From Agelaius tricolor (lineage: Eukaryota; Chordata; Aves; Passeriformes; Icteridae), in the NCBI GenBank assembly GCA_023055355.1, contig JALJCS010000028.1, positions 5,580,418 through 5,644,417 on the forward strand: a stretch of 64,000 bases of DNA, read 5' to 3'. The position numbers were made by a program, and so were the translations under genes. The notes beneath the pieces are model-generated. The model saw nothing but the letters and a program-made list of their open reading frames with translations. It did no database searches and was not told where the DNA came from. Shown in pieces: positions 1 through 14,190 of the stretch; within the stretch, counting starts at the first letter, position 1, and every line of letters begins with the position of its first letter.

Positions 1-589
1 TTTGTGTTGTCCATTGTGTTGGGTGATATTTTGGGAGGTTAAGATTCTACACACACCTTTGCCATTACCCCTTATTGATGCTTGGCAAGGTGTGAACTGC
101 CTTGTGGAAATTCCTTAGTTGGGACTAGCTGGGAAAGGATCAGTGGACATGGCTGGTGTGGAAGATCAAAGGAAGCACCACAGAGCTTTGAAAGACAGAG
201 CTGGATGGCAATCCCAGGAAAGACCCAGGGACTGCTCTTTCATAATTTTTCATCATCTCCATGTTTGGTAGAGGGTTTGTGTCACCTTCAAAGAAAGCAG
301 TGTTAGAAACCCCCTCTGCACATTCACTTAGGCTGCATGTCTCTTGTGTTCTTTCCACTTTTTTGTTTTAGGAAAAGAAGGAGAAAAAAATTTGATTTGT
401 TGCAGGGAAAAGTCAGTATATCTTCTCAATAAAGCACATGGAAGCATCAAAGGGGTTAATGTGTAACTGTAGAACGAGATGTTTCTAGGATCAATGCTTG
501 AATTCCAAATATCATGAGTGTTTTGGTCTGAAATCTGAGGAGAAGACCAAAAACTGAGTTCTCTCCTCTCTTTTGGTTTCAATTTACAG
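1..589 (+). other. DNAJC11: DNAJC11 intron, left edge of window
   Basis: This stretch lies upstream of the first DNAJC11 exon in the window and ends at a splice acceptor (AATTTACAG, 581-589). I see no exon, RNA gene or repeat that I can name in it. The exons for the start of the J-domain must lie to the left of the window. Confidence 0.7.
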
Positions 590-3500
590 TGCTTAGTGAT
601 CCACAGACCAGAGCCATCTATGACATATATGGGAGGAGAGGACTGGAGATGGAAGGCTGGGAGGTGAGAGAAATGGAGCACATTATGGCCAGTGGCCTTG
701 ACTAAGCCCACCTTTATCTGCCATGGTTCTATCAGCTGCACTGACACCTGGCTGCTAATAAATGCCCCTTGGTTTGAAGGCATCCTTGGTTAGTTATTTC
801 TGTCTCTCTCTGTCCCTGCTGGAACACCATGATGGATTTTCAGAGAACCCTTTGGTTTTGCACTTGACAAGAGAACAATAAACCTGACATTCAGAGTTCC
901 CTGGAAGGATATTACCATGACAGGCAACATCTTTATCTGAGACAAATGTGTCATTATTGTCCATCTAGTCCCATCTTTTTCATCCAAAGCTTGTTTTTTT
1001 CAGCATCAACTAGCTTCTGAGTTTGAAATTACTTTTTCTTCCTAGGCTTTTTTGGGGTGGGTCGAGCTGGAGTTTTTTGGTTTTGGTTTGGTTTAGTTTT
1101 TGTTGGGTTTTATGGGCTCGGAAACAGAACTTGTCCATTCGTGTCTGTCCAGCTCTGGAGTCCCTTGCTCTGCCAGCCCTGGTAGATTGCACTATGCTGC
1201 TTGAAGCAGGATCCTGTGGTATTGGGCCAGGTCAGCACCAAGGTCAAACTTGGAGTCAGTTGCTAGAAATGTGGAGCAGATCCAGCATGTAACAGATGCT
1301 TTGGAAACCAGATTTTTTTTAACTGCTTTTGGCAGACTTGATCTTATTTTGAAGAGCCAAATCCAATACTCTTTCTATCCATTCCAAAACTGGGCCTGTA
1401 TAAAACACTCATTCCCTGACCAATGTCAGGTAAGCAGCTGTGAACCAGCACAGCCTAAAATCACACAGCTCTTGTGGAATCAATTTACCTCAGGCCAGAG
1501 ACATTCAGTTATTTTCATTTTTGTGTCCACACCTGGTAGAGCAGTTAATGGATCACCGAGGGTAACAGCTGCACTGCAGTGTCCTCTAGTTGTGGTTGGA
1601 CAGCTCTTTGCCTTGGTTTTGTCAAGGGAATGGAAATAACAAAACCATTTTCCCTTCTCTCAAGGCATGGGGCTTTCTCTCATGCCTGCCCCAAAGGTGC
1701 TTTGTTCCAAACTCTGACTGCTCAAATTGGCTTTCAGCAGCTGGGGCAGTGTGTTAGTGCATCCTGCACCCAAGGCCTCTGAACCCCAGCACTGCAATGC
1801 CCTGAGCAGCCTGTGTCTGGTAATGGTTTGGTTTTCATTTCTTTTTGAGCAGGTTGTGGAACGAAAGAGAACTGCAGCTGAAATCAGGGAAGAATTTGAG
1901 CGTTTGCAGAGAGAGAGGGAAGAGAGGAGACTGCAGCAGCGAACTAACCCAAAGGTAAGCAAAGACTTAATCCTGGTCTCAAGAGTGGGTCTGTGATTAT
2001 CACCAGTGTGCAGGGGGTGCTGAGCCTAGGTGAGGGCCCAGAGGAAAGAGCCCCTCAGGTGTCTACACTTGCTGCATGGCTTTCTGTCCTTTGCATATAC
2101 AGTTTCTCTGCATAATATAGGGCAAACAGCTCATTCTTTGAACAATCTCTTACTGAATGTTCTTCTTTTCTTAGGAAAACGTTGAGACAAAATACCTTTT
2201 TCAGCAATTTTCACAAAATAGACCTAACACTGAAATATTTATGATTTCTTTCCAAGTTTACTAAAAAATTGTAACTCACTGCAGTTACCTGACAGGTTTT
2301 CCCTTTGGCATTGCTGCGGTGTCACAACAATGCAGGGAGCTGTTCAAATGCATCTTGAAACCAGCAACAAATCTGAAGCATCCCTAAGCCAGCTGGGCAG
2401 CAGCACAGTGAGCAAAGTCAATCTGAACAGGGTCAGTGCCTGTTTTTGGAAAGGGTGATCGTGCCCTCAGGGTGAGAATCATCCTGGATGCTGTTCCCAT
2501 CTCAGTTTGAGCAGTGTCTGACTCACCTCAGCTAACCTTGGCTGGTCAGAGGTGCTCAGGAATACCATTGGGATGGCAGGGAGAGATGGGCATGGCAATT
2601 GGCCAGAGTATCCATAGCTCAGACTTTTGGTGTCTTTGCTGGCTCTTGGCTTGATGAGTGTGTGAGGCAAACCTGGGGTTTGTCAGGATGGTCCCTGACT
2701 GAAGTTTCAAAGCTTGTTGAATCACAAAAATCTTGGTTCTTATGCAATAACTAACATTATCCAAGAGCTGCATTTACTATTAACTAAATGAATTCATAGA
2801 TTAGTGTAAAATCACAATGTCTTCTGAGTGGACAGATGTGGGATTGCAGTGGTGCTTTGGACTGGATCTTAAGGAAAACATCCATCTAAGCAGAGCTGTA
2901 ATATTTTGAGACATTCACCTTGGCACCACCTTTGGATGTGCACTGCTCTTAGCAAAGCAATTGGGCTGTACAGATCTCCAGGCTGAGGGTAGTTTATAGA
3001 CACTAAGAACTGGTTTGTACTAGAAGGGTAAACAAGCATAAAGTGTTGTGTGAGTATCTGTTGACAGCTTTATTCCAGGCAGGAAGGGATTTCTGTGTGC
3101 CACAAGCCAGGCAGGGCAAACTATCCCTGCTGGAGGTGTGGGTGAGTGGGGTCAGAGAGGTGTTTTCAGAGAGGGGCATGGTTATCTCCCACTCTGCTGC
3201 TCCCTGCTTCAGGAATGTGACATTTTCCCTGGGCGCCTCGCCGTGGCTGCGAGCTGCACTGTGAGCCTGTGTCCTGGGATAAAATTAGCCATCTGGGTGT
3301 TTACAGCAATTGCAGGCTGGCAGCTGATGGAAATGCCTCTCCAGGCAGTGTTCCCGTGGAATTGGGGGAGCACAGCTGTGATCATTTCATACACGAGCAC
3401 AAGTTATTTTAAAATTTCCAACATTTTGTCGGTTCTATAAAACAGTTTCACAAAAATAAAGCATTTTAACCAGAAATGTTGAGCAATAACCAGATGTAGG

Positions 3501-6500
3501 CAATTTGGAGGGTTGAAATTGAGTCTCCTATTTGCTTTTAGAGCTTTGTTTTTGCTTTCAAAGATGTGCAGAAGGGTTGAAAAGTTCATTACTAGGTTTA
3601 AGAAGAACCACTTCCTGTTAGGAGAAATTAAATCCAGTTATTTTCTTGCTGTGAAAGGTGAATATGTAAGGAGCACAGGTCCCTCAAGGCAAAGTCTGGC
3701 ATAACTTCCAGGTATCACCTTCCTGAAGGTAAATCCCTAAGTAAAAAGTAAGGAGGAAGTACATTTTCCTCTGGCACATCTACGAATTCCATCAGTGAAG
3801 TCTGTTACCTTTTCACAGGCTGGCAAATAAAAGTGATTTCAAAAGCTAATCCCAGCTCTGATGGTTCCATAGTGCCACTCCTGCTCCCTGCCCTGCTGAG
3901 CTGCTGCTCTGTGCAGCACAGTGTGGGCACCTCTGACTCCTGAGCAGGAGCTCCAGCTCTCTCCTGCTGCCCTTCCTTTGGGGAAAATTCCTCCATGGTC
4001 GGAGCAGGTGGCTGATGGGAGCTGGGAGCAGCAGCAATCCCCTCCATTATCCGGAGGCACAGGGGTGCTCTTGTTCTCTGGGAATATTTTTAACTTTACC
4101 ATCTGCTGCTTTTCCTGTGCTTGTGCCTGAACCAGTTTCCTTGCCAGGATCCACAGAGCTCCCAGGGTGACTTCACCTGCTTGGCAGGAGGTGGAGGATC
4201 TGCCCAGGGTCCACCTCTGACCTTAGGGAAAGGCAGAGGAGCAGGAGCTCTGCTGAGGAACAGGGAGACACTCCTGTCCTCTGAGCAGATCTTGTGGATT
4301 TTCATGGAGAGGTTCAGGTGTTTTCCTTGGGAGGAATATTTGCTGTACAATTCATACATGTGAAAAAGGAAATCCTAGTGTTCTGAGTGTGTTTTAGAGA
4401 AAGGAGGTGCAGTGAAATTCAGGGAGGCGTGTGGATCTTGGTGCATCTTTCCAAAGGGTGCAGCAGTGTGGCACCAGGAAGCCAAGTACAGCAGGATTGC
4501 CTCCAAATGGGTGTTTGCTAGCACAGGACTGAGCCCTTCCAGGGTGGTTAGAGGTTTTCCATTGCTTCCCTCTTCTTTTGGCCTGGTATCAAGGAACAGC
4601 ATGGCATAGGAGAGGGCTGAAACTGGAGAAGCTGTAGGGTCTGGAGTCACTTGAAGGTGACTTGCAGATGATTCCTGAAAGTGCAGAAGCTGGTTGTTGG
4701 TGCCACCACAGTGCAGAACAATGAATGTAATTGCTCTGAAATTCACCAGCTGCCAAGGGTGGTTAGTAACCAGCTGGGGCACAGCCCCTGTTCCAGGATT
4801 CAACTGGAAATAACCACACCTTTCGGTTTTAAAATATTTATCCAATTTTTCCTTCATAAGTAATCAGAAAATGAAAATTGAGAAGAGGCTGGGAATCTCC
4901 ACAGCAAATAGATAGACTGGGAGCCCAGGCAGAGAAAAGGTTCCAGTCCTGTCAGACTCTGCAATTCTTCCTTTATTTACAGTCCAGCATTTGATTGGAG
5001 TGGAGCAATCAAGGAAAAATGCTCCCTCAGACTGAAATAAGGATTTATTTCAGCCGTGCTTGGCCTGAGTGTGGATGGGGTTTGTAGCTACCCAGCTATT
5101 GAGTTTCCATATACAAACTGCTCCGAGTTCAGTCTGTGCTTGTGCACAGAGGGGGGGTTTTATTGCAATCCATATGTTTTATAGGAGCTGGGATGCTGTC
5201 AGATGGGTCCATAGGGAAGGTTTCCAAAGCCTCTTGAAGTTATATGACCCAGACAAGTACCTAATTGTGCTCTTTTGAAAGAAACACACTCCTGCAGTTA
5301 GTCTGAGGGAGCACAGCAGCAGGTAGCCAGGCTATTGTGCTGTGGCCTAGATTTTTGTAGGAATAAGTTTTTCTATATAGTCTGAGAAAGGAAATATTTA
5401 CCACTTGCTAAAAGTATGTCTTTTTCAAGCTTTCCTTCTCATCACAAAGTATAAAGTAGAAGAAGAAATCAAAATATTTTGCTAACAAGGTCAATTGCAA
5501 GTGAATGGTACAGTTCAGTACTAAGTTGGTTTAGGTAACTCATAAGAAGAAGCCTGTAGAGGTTTTCTGACCAAGTTCCATTGAAGAAAATCAATTTCTA
5601 GAATATATTATTTCAACTTTTAAATACTGACAGAGCACAGTCATTCGTGGGGAAAGAAGAAACCTGCTGTGTAAAGGTGTTCTACCTGCTTCTGTAATGT
5701 GTCACTATAGAAAAATGACCTCCTGGGATTGCAAGTTGAGTTTGTGCTGAAAAACTGCCTGTTCTCCAGTCTGTCTGATGATTTATATTGCTGTTTTAAA
5801 ATATTGTAATCATTCACTTTTGTTTTGTGCATTAGGAAATGCATTTTAGAGTGGTAAAAGTAATTGCAGAGCAATGGAAAGCTGCACAAAAATGTAATCA
5901 TGCACAGGGATGGTTCAGCCACTTGTTCTGTGTACGCCAGATGTTTGCTAATGCTGAATGCCTGTTTCACTTGTCATCCCTCAGGGAACAATTAGTGTGG
6001 GAATAGATGCCACTGACCTGTTTGATCGCTATGACGAGGAGTATGAAGATGTGCCTGGGAGCAGCTTTCCCCAGATTGAGATAAACAAAATGCACATATC
6101 CCAGTCCATCGAGGTGAGGAGGGCAAACTCTGCCGTGCGAGCGGGGCGTGAGTGAGTGCAGAACACAGAACACTCTGCTCCTGCCTCTCTGCAGGGTTTG
6201 GGGGGGACAGCACAGCTGGGAAGAGGCAGCTTGGGGCCAGCAGAATGGTGGGTTGGCTCTGCAGCCTTTGGGCAACTGCTCTGTGGGCTGCAGTGGTCCT
6301 GCCCTCCTGGCAGGGAGATGCTCAGTGCCCAGTTGTCACTGAATGGAATGTGTTCAGTGGAGGAAAGCAAATGGCACCCAGTCCTGAGGATGAGCATAAG
6401 GAAAAGGATGGAGAAGCATTTTCTCTTTCAGAGAGTTGTAGAAATTTAGTCTGCTAGAGAGATGAGAATGGTTTACAGCTCAAGGTCAGGACTTCAAGGT

Positions 6501-9500
6501 GGTACATTACAGGTGTCACAAGTGTCTGGTACTGTAAGAATTATCTGACTTTTTGCCATGCTTGATGTTTGACTACAAAACCATTTACACTCTGCAGTGG
6601 TGATTATGTTCTTGCAGAACATGCACTGAATGTGTGAACTGGGATCAGAGTTACTTGAAACAATATATTCCTTTTTCAGGCACCCCTGACTTCCACAGAT
6701 ACAGCAATACTGTCTGGAAACCTTTCCACCCAGAATGGGAATGGAGGGGGATCAATTAATCTTGCACTGAGACGAGTGACATCTGCCAAGGGATGGGGGG
6801 AGGTAAGAGTACCCCTGTTATGCAGCTTTATATTCAATCTATTAGCTGGTGTTCTATTTTTTGGGGGGGAGCTTTAGCTGTTGTTCATCTCTCATTTTCT
6901 ATATTCTGTAAAATGTAGAAAAATTAATTCTTAAAGGAATTTGAGACAAAGGGAATACCAAACCTTGGGGTTTTTTTTATTTTTCTCCCCTCTCCATTTG
7001 GCCATGCAATTTGGACTTTACCTGTGCAGACAGAATTGTTACCTGATGTCTCTGGTCTTTCTGATTGCTCTGTCTGAAGGCACAGTGCTGTTAGCAGGCC
7101 TTTTAGGGCAGTGTGATAGTTGGCCTTTGCTTCCAAAACTGCTTTGCTTGCATGGGAAGAATTTATGGGGGAAATAGTTTGAGCCCCCCAGCAGGTCTGA
7201 GCAGCTGGAAGGTCCCACGTTGCACCTGCAAGCTGTGCTGTGTTTGAGGTGCTCATGGCATTGCTGGTACAGCTGGCAGCTGCCTGTGCCTTCCTTCTTG
7301 CACATGAGCCCCTGCTAGCCTGCTTCCTCAGCTTGGCAGAGTGGGAGTCTTCCTCTCATTTGAGATTCACACACTGGAGGCTTTTGATTTGCATCAGGAT
7401 TTTTGTAAGAGTTTTCTCCACGTTCCCTGGAGTGACCAAAGCAGGTGCCAGTAGCAGTCACCTGTAGCTTTACAAAACTGGCTTTGTTTTACCCAAGAGC
7501 TCCAACTCAGCGAGACACCTTTTCTTCTTCTGAATGCAAAGCTGGAGAGAAGGGAGGGTGCTGAAAGAGGTTATAAATGTAACTCAGATGTGTAAAACAG
7601 CTGTGATAAAAATGATGCTCGTGACATACTTTGTCACTATTGCAAAGGATGTTTTCTTCTGATACTCTGGCACTGTGTATTCCAACAGTTGGAGTTTGGA
7701 GCTGGAGACCTTCATGGACCTCTCTTCGGGCTGAAGATATTTCGTAATCTTACACCAAGATGGTAAATATTAGAAAAATGGCCTTGTGGTTAATATCCCA
7801 CAATAAGGAGCTGAATGACTTGAATTCTCTTCCACATTAATTTTTGATTCGTTTTCTGTCCTACAAAATAAGGTATTTTCACTTTAGACTTAAGGTCATA
7901 CTTGTATTGTCAAAATGCCTGCATTCTTTTTGGGTGTTGGTGCCCTCCCTTTTCATATTTCCATTTTAAGGAAGGTCTGTGTTCCACATCCTTAGATTTG
8001 TACTTGATCTTGTCATGATTCATCATACTTGAGTCAGAGCAACTGAAGTTTGCTCTAGGAACAGAACAAAAAATGGGGAACTCTTCTGAGGCTTCCATGT
8101 GTGAGAGGGAGTTTTCTGACAGCAAAACAGGAGATGATGTATCATATTTTAGGAAAATAATATCAAATTTGCCACTAGTGTCATGTCTGTCCACAAATGA
8201 GTAGAAGTCTCAGGCTGCAAAGGAGATACAAGGTAAGGCCTGTGATTGGAGCCACATGTCAGAGCATCATAGGAGCTCATGTAGGTTCCCTCTGTTTACA
8301 TTTTCAAATTTGCCATTCCTCAGAGCTTGTACAGGATTCTTGTTCCCCGGGGAGTGCTTTAGCACTGGTTTTTAGGATTATTGAATAGCAGGGCTGCTCT
8401 GTGCCAGCAGCCCAGTGTGCTGTTCTGCAGAGACCAGGATGTTACCTGCACAGGGCAGGAAGGGGAAGGCTGGGTGCCTGGCACAGACAATAAACCAGGG
8501 CACAGCCTGCTCTCCTGGGCGCTGCTGTGCTCAGGGCAGTCTGAATTCATTTTTACTTTTCCCTGAAAGCCTCGAGCATCACGCTTTTTGCAGGATGGTC
8601 TCTGGGCACTCAGTAAAAATTCCTGGGCAAGAAAGACTTCTGAGGCCAGCTGGGAGCTTGTGTTTTTTCACTGACAAATTTCCCCTCATTTTTCTAGTTT
8701 CATCACCACAAACTGTGCCCTGCAGTTCTCATCCCGCGGGGTCCGCCCCGGCCTCACCACGGTCCTGGCCCGCAACCTGGACAAGAACACCATGGGCTAC
8801 CTGCAGTGGAGGTGGGGCATCCAGTCAGCCATGAACACCAGCATTGTCCGGGACACCAAAAGCAGCCACCTCACCCTGGCAATGCAGGTGAGAGCCACAG
8901 GCAGCACAGGGAGGGATCCTGCCCTGTGGGAGAGAGCAGCCTCACCTTCCTGGCCCAGCTGTGTTTTGCTCTTGGGAGTTTGCAGTTTATTGCAGCCCCA
9001 AGACACATGAAAAGTCTCTGTTTTGGCCCCCACGTTCAAAGAATGAGTCAGAGCTCTTCAGTTCTTGGTCTCAGAGTTGTTTATTGTATCTTGTCTATAA
9101 ATTTTTTTCTCCTGTCCAGCCAAGGTCTGCTCAGCAGGACAGACAGAGGCACTCTGCCTGCCCCCGGGGCAGTGTTATCTCTTTATACTACAAACTATGT
9201 ATAACATGTTTACAATTACTTCCCAATACCTATCACCTATGTTAGACAGTGAGTTTCTACTCTAGACCAATCCAAAAGTGCCAACATCACAGCAGAAGGT
9301 GGAGGTAGAGAAGAAGAAGAAGAAAGGCTGGACACACCCAAGTCCCTCCATCTTGTCCCCAAAACCCTTATTCTAAAAACCCCAAAATCTACTTTTCCAC
9401 CTAGTGATAATTTTATTATTACACTGCTTAAACTTCTGTGGCTTTCAGGTCTTCATACAAAGCTGGTAATTTGCTCCATGGGTCATAATCAAACCCACAG

Positions 9501-12500
9501 GTGTTCTGGGCTGTGTGCCAGGGTCTCTGAGCCCCCTGGCAGGGGTCCCAGCAACTCTGGACACCCAGAGGGATGAACTGAGTTCTGACATTTTGCCTTG
9601 GGATTACAGATTAAGGAAGCAGTTGGTGTATTTTGTGATAGACCTAAGATAGGTCACCAGCTGTTTGGCAGAGCACAGCTTTTGACATTGTCATAGGTGA
9701 TGTGGGTCAGCTTCCAGTAGGGTCAGGACAACATGGACAGCAGAGGTTGTAAGTGGCAAGCTCTGCTTTGTGTTGTGTGCTTCAAGGTTGAGAAGGGAAA
9801 CTGGGGGGGCAGCAGTTGCCAAGAGTATGTTTTGATATGTTTGTGCCTCTTGTGTTTCAGCTGGGAATCCCCCATTCTTTCATGATGGTCAGTTACCAGC
9901 ATAAGTTTCAGGATGAGGATCAAACACGAGTGAAAGGTTCTCTCAAGTAAGTGCTCAGGAGGGAATTCACATTGCTCACAGCCTGAGGACTCTGTCCTCT
10001 CCTGCTGTTGTAGGCCTCCAGGTTCCACACAAACCAAATGCTTCTGTGGCCTTTGGGAGCCCGCTTTTCATTCTTTAAATCTGGTAAAGGCTGAAGGGAA
10101 TGTCTTGGAGGCTTGCCCCTGTGTGCCTCTGCACTTAAGTGGAGCTAATAATACTTGTCTATGATATCTCTACATCATCCCAAATAAGAAAGCCAGAAGT
10201 TCTTGTTCACTACTTAGCAAGCTGGAAGGTCTCATCTCACCTTGGAGGGATACTGTGAATCTTCCAGAGGCCAACATCTGCTGCAAACAGATGCATTTCC
10301 ATGCTTTACTTGTTTGGGAATTACAGGATTCAGTAAAGAGAAATTCAAATGTCTTCTCTGTCTTAACAGTTCTTGGTTCTGTCATTCTAGGGTGGGTTTC
10401 TTTGGGACCATAGTGGAGTATGGAGCAGAGAGGAAGATCTCCAGACACAGTGTTTTAGGAGCCACTGTCAGCGTCGGTGTTCCTCAAGGAGTGTCCTTGA
10501 AAATCAAGTCAGTTCAAGATCTCAACTCTTTTTTGCAGAGGCTGACCATAACCTCCATGATTCTATTTCCAGTATTCAGGTGGGAAGGTCCCAGTCCCAG
10601 GTCAATACAGGTGTATTGATACATCACTGGGAGAGGGTGCAGCTGCCCTCAACTCTAATGCAAGCTGTAAGCCCATCATAAGCAATGGGTGCTTTCCACT
10701 GGTGTGACTCACAGCCTGAGCCACCTGTCTGTGTGTGTGTGCATCAGAATATTCTGAAATGCAGCTTAAATTGAGATTTGGAGCACTCTGGTAAGTGAAT
10801 GGAAGATTTCTGAAAATCTTAGTGGAGATGGATTCCATGTGTATTATGCTGTATGCAAGTGAATGCTTGAATTAGGGAATGACCATTACCTACTGCAGGT
10901 GATTGTACCATTACCAAGCTGCAGTTCACAGAAGGACAGAGCTCATTAAGTGTCCCTGTGCTGTGGTGCACTTCAGTTGGGGCCAGCTACAGGTGGGGTG
11001 TGAAACTGCTGAAGGCCTGAAGAATTCAGGCCCAAGGAAACTCATATTTTCTAAAATACATATTGTTACAGACTTCAGAAAAATATTCATGTACACCTAC
11101 CCTGAAGGCCCATGCCAGTGTTATGAGCACAGGCCTTCTCTAGAAGCATTTTCTCTTCTTTCATGGGGATGTTCGTCCCTTTTTCGGTTGAAATTAATGA
11201 CCAAGCAAATTCTCCTAAGATTAAAAAAAGAACTTTAGAATGGTCAGGTACTATCACGAGCTGCTGCTTCAAAGTCTGGCTCTGGCTGGTGTCAGCTGCC
11301 TTTTCTGCCGTTGGCTTTTTCAGTTTATCAGGCTTTTCACATTTTGAGCTCCTTATTCATCTCTCCTTGGTTCATCAGCAAGCACTGCTGCTAAGTGTGC
11401 TTCATCAAGCACATCCAGCTCTGCTTTTTCTCTTACCATCCCTCTGCTCTTCTTTGTTGCAGGCTGAATAGGGCCAGCCAGACCTACTTCTTCCCTGTCC
11501 ATCTAACAGATCAGCTGCTTCCCAGCGCCGTGTTCTATGCCACCGTGGGACCTCTCGTTATCTACTTTGCCATGCACAGGCTGGTCATCAAACCCTACCT
11601 CAGGGCACAGAAGGAGAGGTGAGCTTGCACATTCCTCAGGAAGTCTCACTTGGGCTTATTTGTGTGAGGGTAAGGGATGGGTAAGGAGACCCTGCCCCAG
11701 TTTCTGCCTGAATCCCAGCTCTGCCTTCCTTCTGCCAGAGAGCTGGAGAAGCAGCGGGAGAGCACAGCCAGTGACATCCTACAGAAGAAGCAGGAGGCTG
11801 AAGCAGCTGTAAGTCTTTCTTGTAACTCAGTCCCCTTAGTGAAAGGAAACTCTTTTCACTCTGGACCATTCTCCTTTGGCCACAGTGTGTGACCCTGTGT
11901 GACTTCTGCTCTGCCACTTGTGTCGTGACAGGTCCGGTTAATGCAGGAGTCAGTCCGAAGGATAATTGAAGCAGAGGAAGCCAGAATGGGTAAAGATTAT
12001 GATGTCATTTACTTGTTCTATAATTTTGGAGAGAAGAAGGAACAATGCAAAGGTGGTGTTTCTTCATTCCCACTCCTGATAAAGTGCAGCTTAGTTGCTG
12101 CTGTGCCTGCAGTGGGGGAGCCCATTATGACTCAGCTCCAGGTGCCTGAGCTTAGGAGGGATCACAGAATATTATCTTGGGACATGGTGTGAAGTGGATC
12201 AACAGACTGAAGACAACAGTCTGGAATTACCTCTTCCCCAGAGAGAGGTGTGCCTATAAAAAGGTGCAAAAGTTGTAGTCTGAAATTCAGCTTTCACTGA
12301 TTTCTCCCTTACATGGTTTGCTCCTGGATCATGATGGGAATCTGGTCTCATATGGTTACTAGCAGTTTTCCACAGAATGTTCCAAAGTGAACTGAAATCC
12401 ACTTGGACTGTCACATCAGTGTGACACTGAGGTCCTGTCACTCCATTCTAGTGCTGAAGGTTGCTAACAAACGTGCAAGTAAAAACGTTGTTCTTTGTTG

Positions 12501-13956
12501 GGAAGTGTGGGTCCAGGCTAGGAGAATTAAATTTCACTGAAAGCAAGAGAAAATGCTGGGATGATATTTTTTGTTAGTGGAAGCCTTCCATCACAGTTGT
12601 GATTTCCTGGGAAATGCAGGTCTGATTGTGGTGAATGCCTGGTATGGGAAGTTTGTTAACGACAACAGCAGGAAGAATGAGAAGGTGAAGGTTATAGATG
12701 TGACTGTGCCTCTGCAGTGCTTGGTGAAGGATTCCAAACTCATCCTTACAGAGGCCTCCAAGGTACGTAGATGTTCTGTCAAAGCCCAGATTCAGGGACT
12801 CAAATGTGTGGCCCAGAATTTTGTTTGAACCATGTGGTGTCCTGCCAGGGGATCTCTCCAGTGGCTTTGGATCAATTCACAGATGCCATTTACCTACCAA
12901 GTATTTATTACAAACTTCCAGGAACTTCTGTTTCTTGGAGCTTTTCTAGTGCCAGTGGGACTGGTTGTTCTTGGGGCTGTACACCAGAAACTCCCAACCC
13001 CCTGGTTTGCTTTTTTGCACCAAAAACTTGTGGAAATGATAGCCCAGTGTCTCAACTTGCTGGCAGCAAAACTCCCTTTTTTTTTTTTTTTTTTTTTTGT
13101 TTTCCTTTATGACACCTTGTCCTTGGCAGTAATAAACGTTTTTGGAGAGCTGTGAAAGTCCATTCCCTGATGCTCAGTGTGTCCTTCTCTGATTCAAGGC
13201 TGGGCTGCCAGGCTTCTACGACCCCTGTGTGGGTGAGGAGAAGAGTTTGAAAGTGCTTTATCAGTTCCGAGGAGTTCTGCACCAAGTGATGTCAGCTGAC
13301 AATGAGGCCCTTAGGATACCAAAGCAATGTAAGTAGCACAGACTGCCCAGCATCTTCCTTGGGGAACTTCATGGGCTGCTTCAGCTCGGTGGTGAAGCAC
13401 ACAAACCTGGGGTTCAGAACTGGGGTTACTGGAATGGACTGACCATGACTTGCCTCTGGAGTGAGGCCCAAAAGAACTCAGCAGCAGCTCTGCAGCTGTT
13501 TGTACCAGCTAGTCTGTATCTCCAACTGGGGCTGGAAGCAGAGGCCTCCCACAGGTGCCACTGTCCTTCTGTGCAGTTCTCAGCACTGCGTGGCCATTTG
13601 GGGACTGAATTTAATGTACGAAGGCCTGAGTCAGATTTCTTCCTTGTCCCCATTTATCTTACCTGCCAAAATATTTTCTCCCGGCTGGAACAGCTCTGTG
13701 AAACTAGTATCTGCTTGTGACAGCTTTTACTGGCACTCCTGTGGGTCTGGTGGGTTGGCTCAAGGGCACCAACCTTTGTTTGCTCTAGACCAGCTCCCTG
13801 CCCAGTGTGAGCAGCACATCCAACTGACACAGCTTCCAGAAGTGCATTGGAGGCTTATTTGAGTTGTGTCTAATTAGCAGCCAGAAGTGTTGCTGCCTGT
13901 GCTTGGTGCAATTCCTTGTTCTCCCCACAGCTCACAGGATCGATGCCGATGGCTAA
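590..13956 (+). CDS. DNAJC11: DnaJ homolog subfamily C member 11 (3' part, 14 exons)
   Basis: DNAJC11 is a mitochondrial J-domain protein linked to the MICOS/SAM bridging complex that shapes cristae. Coding exons seen: 590-663, 1853-1954, 5985-6113, 6680-6802, 7689-7762, 8698-8887, 9861-9946, 10391-10507, 11463-11618, 11739-11808, 11932-11989, 12620-12762, 13199-13328, 13931-13956. All have GT-AG borders and matching phases, and together give 491 residues plus a split first codon. That fits human residues from about 68 to the end of the 559-residue protein. Recognisable pieces are the end of the J-domain ([15 protein letters not shown]), the charged helix [18 protein letters not shown], the beta-rich middle ([27 protein letters not shown]) and the C-terminal domain ([10 protein letters not shown], ending HRIDADG). 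The J-domain HPD motif is outside the window. No frameshift was seen. Two introns over 900 bp flank the first exons, and one carries an LTR. Confidence 0.96.
8960..9563 (-). mobile_element. Solo LTR of an endogenous retrovirus in a DNAJC11 intron
   Basis: A 604-bp block between DNAJC11 exons. Read on the minus strand it begins TGTCCAGAGTTGC and ends with CACA, giving TG...CA termini. It is flanked by near-identical 6-bp duplications, CCCAGC (8954-8959) and CCCAGA (9564-9569). Minus-strand AATAAA signals lie at 9080-9085 and 8986-8991. There is no gag, pol or env reading frame, so it is a solo LTR left after recombination. A 6-bp duplication fits a class II (ERVK-like) element. I recognise the sequence style from passerine genomes, but the family name is not assigned. 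The exact ends rest on the duplication, which has one mismatch. Confidence 0.72.
13077..13098 (+). repeat. Poly(T) run of 22 bases
   Basis: An uninterrupted T tract in the last-but-one-exon region of DNAJC11, about 100 bp upstream of the acceptor at 13198. It is a mononucleotide repeat or a retrotransposon tail remnant. No adjoining element could be recognised. Confidence 0.8.
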
Positions 13957-14161
13957 TCCGGGAACGCGCGTCTCTCCCACAGTACCTGGGTCAACAGAAA
14001 CTGCAAAACCTCCCCCGGACGCTGCGAGTTTGAACAGAGACACTTTTATTTTTACTGTCTGTATAGCAGGAGGTGTCCTGCCGGTTCTGTTAGGGACAAA
14101 AGGACAGACCCTGCTGCTGCAGGCAGCTCCCAGGCAATATCTGAGTTGTGGCTCGGTACCC

Positions 14162-14167
14162 AATAAA
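14162..14167 (+). terminator. DNAJC11: DNAJC11 poly(A) signal AATAAA
   Basis: A canonical AATAAA about 205 bp after the DNAJC11 stop codon, followed within 30-40 bp by GT-rich sequence (AGTGTGACTCTGAGTGC). It is the likely end of a short 3' UTR (13957 to about 14190). Confidence 0.8.
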
Positions 14168-14190
14168 GCAGTGTGACTCTGAGTGCACAG

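Noticed and set aside
12199..12441. AT-rich stretch with ATCACAGAATATTATC as a possible CR1 LINE tail
   Set aside because: The resemblance is limited to a few bases, with no terminal microsatellite or reverse-transcriptase frame, so it is not called.
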